64,000 bases of DNA from Ottelia alismoides. Lineage: Eukaryota > Streptophyta > Magnoliopsida > Alismatales > Hydrocharitaceae. The stretch is taken from positions 310,001-374,000 of the forward strand of contig JAZKJV010000299.1 in NCBI GenBank assembly GCA_037367405.1, read 5' to 3'. Shown here in pieces: positions 58,457-64,000 of this stretch. A program made the position numbers and the translations under genes. The notes under the pieces were generated by a model, which was not told the origin of the DNA, did no database searches, and was given only the letters and a program-made list of their open reading frames with translations. Position 1 is the first letter of the stretch. Every line of letters begins with the position of its first letter.

Positions 58457-61400
58457 ATGGCGAGCACTTCAGCACCGGCACCGCTACACCTACTCGGCTA
58501 CTCCTCCACCACCTTCCCCCCTTCCTTCCTCTCCTCCCTCCACCTCCTGCCCCCGTCCCGCTTCCTCTCCTCCCTCTCCCACCTCTCCTCCCTTCCCACC
58601 ACTTTCTCCCAACTCCCCGCCGCCACCCTCCTCGCCTCCTCCCTCCCCGACCTCCTCTCCGACCCCTCTCTCCCGCCTCCGCCTCTGTCGCCACCCGCCT
58701 CTACCTGCACATCCTCTTCCTCAACAACTCTCTCCCCCTCCACCGCACCCTCATCTCCGGCATCATCAAGTCCCGCCAATTCGCCCCCGTCATCGCCGCA
58801 TGCCTTGAATCCCTCTTCAGCGAGCACGCCCATCCTCCGGGAGGACGCTTCCTAGCATCCAGGGCCGCTCTGTCGCTCTTGTTGCACCCTAAGCTTGGAT
58901 CCCTCGAGAATGCATTGGGGAACTGCGCGGTGCTCATCGCAGCGGACATTGTAAGTGGATTGCGGGCCGTGCTTCACGACGGGGCGAACCTATCGCCTAC
59001 TGTGATGGAGCAGTGCCAGGAGGCGATGGCGTGTACCTACTACCTGCTGCAGAGGTTCCCATCTAGGTTCTCGGGGGAGGGAGGAGCTGTCTTCGATAGC
59101 CTGGTGGGGGTGATCGTGGATGTCCTGAGGTCGGAGGCATTCTCACGGGATTGTTTGGTGGCCGCCGGCGTGAGCTTCTGGGCTGCTATGTCGGTTTGCT
59201 GGAGTCGGCAGGAATTGATGTGTTTCATCTCTCGGGGTTTCTTTGGATTCCTTGGAGAAGATTGCTTGGGAGAATTGCCCACGGGAAGAGCGACGTGTGG
59301 GAGAGATCTGTATGCTGATGTTGAGAGCATATCTACGTTGAGTAGACTTGGCCTGATCAGGGGAATGCTAACCACTGTATCGAGATCGCTGCTGAATTCA
59401 CACTTTCATGGACCTTGTTGAGAGGTGGCATGGACGATACTTTATGATGGCATCCTAACCGAGCTGTGTAGTTACTGCGAAAATCCGATTGACAGCCACT
59501 TCAACTTCCATATGCTTACGGTGATGCAGATATGCTTCCAGCAGATAAAGACCTCGATACAACCGGGTATCATCGATCGGTCAGGTGGGTATGATCCCAT
59601 CCCCGAGGATGTTAGAAATCGCATACTGAAAATTGTTTTGAATAATCTGGAGGACCCATTGAGTCAGACAGTGAAACAAGTTCACCTTATCTTCGATCTG
59701 TTCTTGGACGTTCAGGCTGATTTTCTGTCTGGTGAGGATAATGAGAGAGCTAAGACTTTTTTGTGCAAAATTGCTTCCGATCTTTTTTGTTTAGGTCCTC
59801 GCTGTAAAGGAAGATATGTTCCTTTAGCATTTCTTACAAAACGGTTGGGTGCCAAGAAGTTCTTGGACATGAGCCCAATGCTATTGTTCGAGACGGTCCA
59901 TGCCTATGTTGACAATGATGTGTGTTGTGCCGTGACATCGTTCTTGAAGTGCTTCCTTGAGATTTTGCGGGATGAGTGCTGGAACAGTGATGGCAATTGA
60001 AAGGGGTTGTGAGATTTTTAGAGGGTTGTGCCTGCCTCCTTTATTGCAGGGCCTTGTTTCTGGGTTGTCGAAGCTACGTTCTAACCTGAATACATATGCT
60101 CTGCCTGTTATTATTGAGGTTGACGTTGACAGCATATTTCCCATGCTTGCTTTTATTTCTATTGGGCCAAAGAGGGAAGAGATTGGCGTGCCATATACTG
60201 AGGTGACAATCAACCGATCTGTTGCTGTTTTGGTATCCTTGCTTAAAGTATCTCGTTCACTTGCACTTATAGACGGTGATATTGACTGGGATCCGGATTC
60301 TTCCATTCAAAATGATGCCAACAACAATCTTGCAATTGTTAATGTCAAGGGGATAAATTTGAAAGTCCCTGTGAAATGGTTACTGCTAGCACCCACCCAT
60401 GCTGACGAGCACATACGGATAGACGCTGTCGAAACCCTCTTTTTGAACCCCAAGACATCTAGTCTGCCCTCTGCAGTAGAGCTTTAACTTATGAGAAAAG
60501 CTGTGCCTTTGAACATGCGTTTGCTGCTCAACAGCATTTCAGATGAAATGGAATAGCTTGTTCAGGAAATTCTTCTCTCGTGTCAAGACAGCATTGGAGA
60601 GACATGTGCAACAAGGTAAATGGCAGCTGACACGATGTTCAGTTCAAAATAGAGTGGCTGACTGTGGTGATTCGAAGACAGATCGTTTCAGGAGCAGCCG
60701 AGCTCTTTTCTTTTACGAAGTGGTTAAGCACTCATCTATTCTTCTCCTGTTACCCATCAGGCCCGTATGAACGGAAAATGATGGCTATGCCACTTATTCT
60801 AATACTTCTTGATGTATGGCCTGCTATTGGCCCTGAAGGTAGGCATATATCCCTACAATGATGGATTTGTTTCGGCAGATTCAACTTTATTGCTGGTTGG
60901 TTCGATTATAGACAGTTGGGATAGACTATGAGAAAGCTTTTACAGCATTCTTTCATGCTTTCCGACTCCTCTACCAGGCATTTCAACTTGTGATTCAGTC
61001 AAGGAGGTGATCATGTGGGCAAAGAAGCTAGTCTGCAGCCCACGAGTCAGAGAAAGTGATGCTGGAGCTTTGACCCTCAGGATTATCTTTAAGAAGTATG
61101 TGGTGGAACTTGGTTGGATTGTTAAAGTATGAATGTCAAGTGCTTCAATTCTGGAGATAAGCTTCTTAATGGAGATGTTTGTTTTGTTGAACCCGTGAAA
61201 CAGTAGAATATCTTTCCTCGCTTGTTGATTGGCTGCGAATTGCTGTGGAGGAGGGGGAGAAGGACCTTTCCAGTTCGTGCAAGAATAGCTTTGTTCATGG
61301 GATCTTACTTGCACTTAGGTATACGTTTGAGGAGATGGATTGAAATTCGGCAACAATCTTGTCAAGTATCTCTGAAATAATAGTTGTATTGGAAAATCTA

Positions 61401-61640
61401 TTGGAGCTGATCACGAGAATAACTTCCTTAGCTCTTTGGGTAGTTTCGGCAGATGCCTGGTATCTCCCAACTGATGACAATGACACCATTGATGACATGG
61501 ATGTTTTAGATGATGTAAATGACGAATTAGATTCATCTGACTCTTTAGAAGTTGTCAATGGGGGCATGAAGCTTGTAGATGAGGCCGGACCGGCATCACA
61601 AGTTGTTATGGTTGGTTGTTGGCTTGCCATGAAGGAGGTT
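58457..61640 (+). pseudogene. THADA: THADA-like (DUF2428) gene, 5' half only, with frameshifts and stops
   Basis: The ATG at 58457 opens a GC-rich exon. Family-specific blocks follow: RLYLHILFLNNSLPLHRTLI, SRAALSLLLHPKLGSLENAL, FSRDCLVAAGVSFWA, WTILYDGILTELCSYCENP.DSHFNFH, DPLSQTVKQVHLIFDLFLD, KGRYVPLAFLTKRLGAKKFL, SKLRSNLNTYALPV, LAFISIGP and, last, VVMVGCWLAMKE (about 61600-61638). THADA (yeast Trm732 homologue) partners a methyltransferase for tRNA position 32. Lesions: frame change near 58673, TGA 59419-59421, frame change near 59992, TAA 60485-60487, frame changes near 60525 and 60720, and a scrambled 60870-61340. The protein is usually about 2,000 aa; here it ends after roughly half, at the Copia element. 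Confidence 0.85.
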
Positions 61641-61652
61641 TGTATTTGTTAC

Positions 61653-61665
61653 ACTCCCCCTCAAG
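61653..61665 (-). other. Copia polypurine tract
   Basis: Minus-strand CTTGAGGGGGAGT, the standard plant Copia plus-strand primer tract. It is normally followed at once by the 3' LTR, which is missing here. Confidence 0.8.
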
Positions 61666-61753
61666 CCGGAGCATATATGTCTATCATGCTCAGTTTGAAA
61701 CAACATCTTTGGAAAGAGCCTTTAATAAGTGCTTTGGTGAATATAACTGCAGT

Positions 61754-63942
61754 CTAATCTTCAGTAGAAACATGAGAGGCAAATATGAGACCCTTCTGAA
61801 TCATGTCTCTTGTATAGTGACAATCCACTTCTATATGCTTTGTACGCTCATGGAATGTGGGATTATTTGCATTAAATAGTGCTGCCCGATTATCACATAG
61901 AAGCTGCATAGGAAGAGGTACATCAACAACAAGATCAATCAGAACTGACCTGACCCACAACATCTCTATGCATCCCTGAGCCATGGTCCTGTATTCGGAC
62001 TCTGCACTAGATTTGGCAACTACAGTCTATTTTTACTTTTTCATGATACGAGTGATTTGTCAACAAATATAGCAAACCCAAAAGTGGACTTCCTATCCCT
62101 GGGGCATCCTACGTAATCTACGTCTGTACACGCTGTGATGTCAAGAGACGTGCCTCTGCTGAGTAAGAGACCAGTACCTGGTGAAGATTTCAGATATCTC
62201 AAAATCATAAAAACAACATGCATATGCACCTTCCTAAGCTGCTCTATGAACTGACTTACTTTGCTAACAACAAAGCATATATCTGGCCTGGTGATGGTGG
62301 CATATAGGAGCTTCCCTACCAGTTTCCTGTATCTCCTCTTATTTATCTCCTTAGTATCATATCATATAATCTCATACTTGGATCCGTCGGAGTAGTAGCA
62401 TGCTTAGTAGCATGCTTGCACCCTGTCATATTGGTTTCTAATAGAAGATCAGTAACAAATTTCCTTTGGGTCATCACAAGACTATGCTGGTTCCTGGCGA
62501 ATTCTAATCCAAGGAAGTATCTGCGATTGCCATGATCCTTGATCACAAACTGCTGACGTATGAACTCCTTGGCTGCCTGAATGCCCTGCTCATCATCACC
62601 AGTGACAATAATATCATCAACGTAGACAAGAATAGCAACTGTATCTCTCCGTGTCCTCTGAACAAAAAGTAAGTGATCCGCAGTGGACCGAGCAAATCTA
62701 TGATGCTCTATCAATTCTGAAAGCTTCTGGTACCAAGCTCTATGATTCCGCTTCAGACCATAAATCGCCTTGTGGAGCCTACACATCTTCTGAGACTCCC
62801 CTCAGCAGCAAACCCTGGTGGCTGCTGCATATAAACTTCCTCCTATAAATCTCCATATAGAAATGCATTCTTCACATCAACCTGATAAAGATGCCATTCA
62901 CGTTAAACGATAACTGATAGGAGAATGCACAATATTGAATGCCTGGCCACTGGAGAGAAGGTATCCTGATAATCCACCCCATAAGTCTGGGTGAATCCAT
63001 GTACTACAGGTCTTGCCTTGTAACGATCTACACTACCATCCACTCGCTGCTTCACTGTAAATATCCATTTACACCCCGCAACAGATGCACCTGGAGGGGC
63101 ATAAACAACACTCCAAGTACCACGAGACTGCAAAGCGACCATCTCCTCTTCCATGACAAGTTGCCAACTGCTATCCTGTATGGCTTCTTGATATGTTGGT
63201 TGTATAATAATGGTTGAGAGGATCTTAATAAACTTCCTGTATTCCTCTGAAAGATGGTCCAAGAAAACATGCGCAACTAGAGGGTACGTAGTACAGTTGC
63301 GATGAGGCTTCCTCAAGGCAATAGGTACATCGAGGTCATCAACCTCTCTGTTCTCTGCTATTAGATTCTCCTATGTAGTATCATGTGGATCAAGCATAAC
63401 ACCAATGCCATCAGTACAAACAATGATTCACTACATACAAGAGGCGTGCTGGATGACTGCGAAGGCACGGGAGCAGAGGGGCGAGTAGAGGACTTACGAA
63501 TGTAAAAATGAGGTAGGGACCGAGTCATGGTAGACGGAGGTGGAGGAGGTGGAGGTAACTAAGACTCATCATGAGGACTTGTTGGTGGAGATATCAGAGG
63601 TAGATGAACGAAGATATCCTCACTAGTGTCAGCATTAGACAACTTATCACTTGTAGGAGAAAAATAAATAATAGAATTAAAAAATGTGACATCTGCACTC
63701 ATAATATTTTCTTTCAACAGGATCAAAACAACGATACCTTTTTTAGGTACGAGAATAGCCAACAAACACACATTTGACAGCTCTAGGAGAGAGCTTGTTA
63801 CGACATGGAGAAAATGTGGACAAAAGTTACCGATCCAAAGACTCTGGGGGTAAGAGAGAATAAGTCCTTTTCGGGAAACACAATCAAGAAAGGAACTTTT
63901 TATCCAAGCATAGTGGATGGCATGCGGTTCACCAAGTAACAT
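61754..63942 (-). pseudogene. Copia integrase-RT-RNase H polyprotein, degenerate
   Basis: Readable motifs in order: integrase C-terminal region SADVTFFNSIIYFSP (about 63700-63650); RT start WQLVMEEEMVALQSRGTWSVV, GCKWIFTVKQRVDGSVDRYKAR and YGVDYQDTFSPVA (63160-62940); then CRLHKAIYGLKRNHRAWYQKL and the catalytic YVDDIIVTGDD (about 62620); YFLGLEFARNQHSLVMTQRKF; RNase H pieces LRYLKSSPGTGLLL, DVDYVGCPRDRKSTFGFAIF and CDNRAALFNANNPTFHERTKHIEVDCHY (to about 61790). At least four separate open stretches with stops between them show it is inactive. Confidence 0.85.
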
Positions 63943-64000
63943 GCAGTAAGAACCGCATCACCCCAGAAAGAAAGATGAGTTCTACGCTGAATCAAAAGAG

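Larger units (their letters stand above)
61641..64000 (-). mobile_element. Ty1/copia retrotransposon, 3' end of interior, no 3' LTR
   Basis: Minus-strand Copia pol runs off the right edge. In element order it shows a diverged integrase tail (63942-63559), RT (63316-62343), RNase H (62229-61754) and a polypurine tract (CTTGAGGGGGAGT, 61665-61653). An LTR should begin at the TG read down from 61653 (TGTAACA), but THADA-like exon sequence is already present at about 61640. At most ~13 bp of LTR remain. It interrupts or replaces the 3' half of the THADA-like gene. Confidence 0.85.

Noticed and set aside
58371..58949. Minus-strand R/G/E-rich ORFs opposite the THADA-like 5' exon
   Set aside because: Shadow frames of the GC-rich host exon, whose plus-strand frame matches the THADA family.
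1..64000. CRISPR arrays, bacterial operons, rRNA genes or confident tRNA genes
   Set aside because: None seen. Repeats here are transposon-derived and the genes have spliceosomal introns, so this is plant nuclear DNA.

Overview
This is a plant nuclear window dominated by transposable elements. The evidence is spliced genes with GT-AG introns, Athila-like and Tekay-like Ty3/gypsy elements, Copia elements, a PMD-carrying MULE, a candidate Helitron, MITEs and a BES1/BZR1-family gene. The GC-rich 5' exons (both host genes start very GC-rich and the long one becomes AT-richer downstream) suggest a monocot, probably a commelinid. That taxon is an inference.

Layout. 1-10111: minus-strand Athila-like element cut by the window edge, with decayed gag-pro-RT, tRNA-Asp primer-binding site and a 3.5 kb 5' LTR. 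It sits inside the leader of a plus-strand Tekay/Del-like gypsy element (10112-14797) whose LTR starts at 14798. 16980-19250: 3' end of a Sirevirus-like Copia element. 19769 to about 25190: decayed CACTA-like DNA transposon. 25646-26464: two MITEs. 26899-33092: candidate Helitron with a hairpin-CTAG 3' end, a captured gene fragment and, nested within it, a complete non-autonomous LTR element (LTRs 30335-30784 and 32371-32827, 5-bp TSD). 35240-37719: the one intact-looking host gene, a two-exon BES1/BZR1-type brassinosteroid transcription factor. About 39990-49321: two large Athila-type LTRs in opposite orientation. 50987-58394: an almost structurally complete MULE with about 107-bp TIRs and a perfect 9-bp TSD, carrying a broken mudrA-like transposase and a plant-mobile-domain gene. 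58457-61640: THADA-like (DUF2428) gene, now a pseudogene, with the MULE in its 5' leader and a minus-strand Copia element (61641 to the end) cutting off its 3' half.

The strongest lead for something undescribed is an ~85-bp GC-rich block found upstream of two unrelated transposon genes: the Athila leader (5777-5872) and the region upstream of the MULE transposase (57367-57453). It has the same orientation relative to both genes, and the arms of its central hairpin differ between the copies by paired, compensatory changes. Other leads are the Helitron with its nested element and captured gene, an 82-codon orphan ORF with its own TATA-like promoter inside the nested element, and a Copia polypurine tract abutting a host exon with no LTR.

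All coordinates were read by eye. Splice sites and element ends are given to the base only where flanking repeats or consensus sites fix them.
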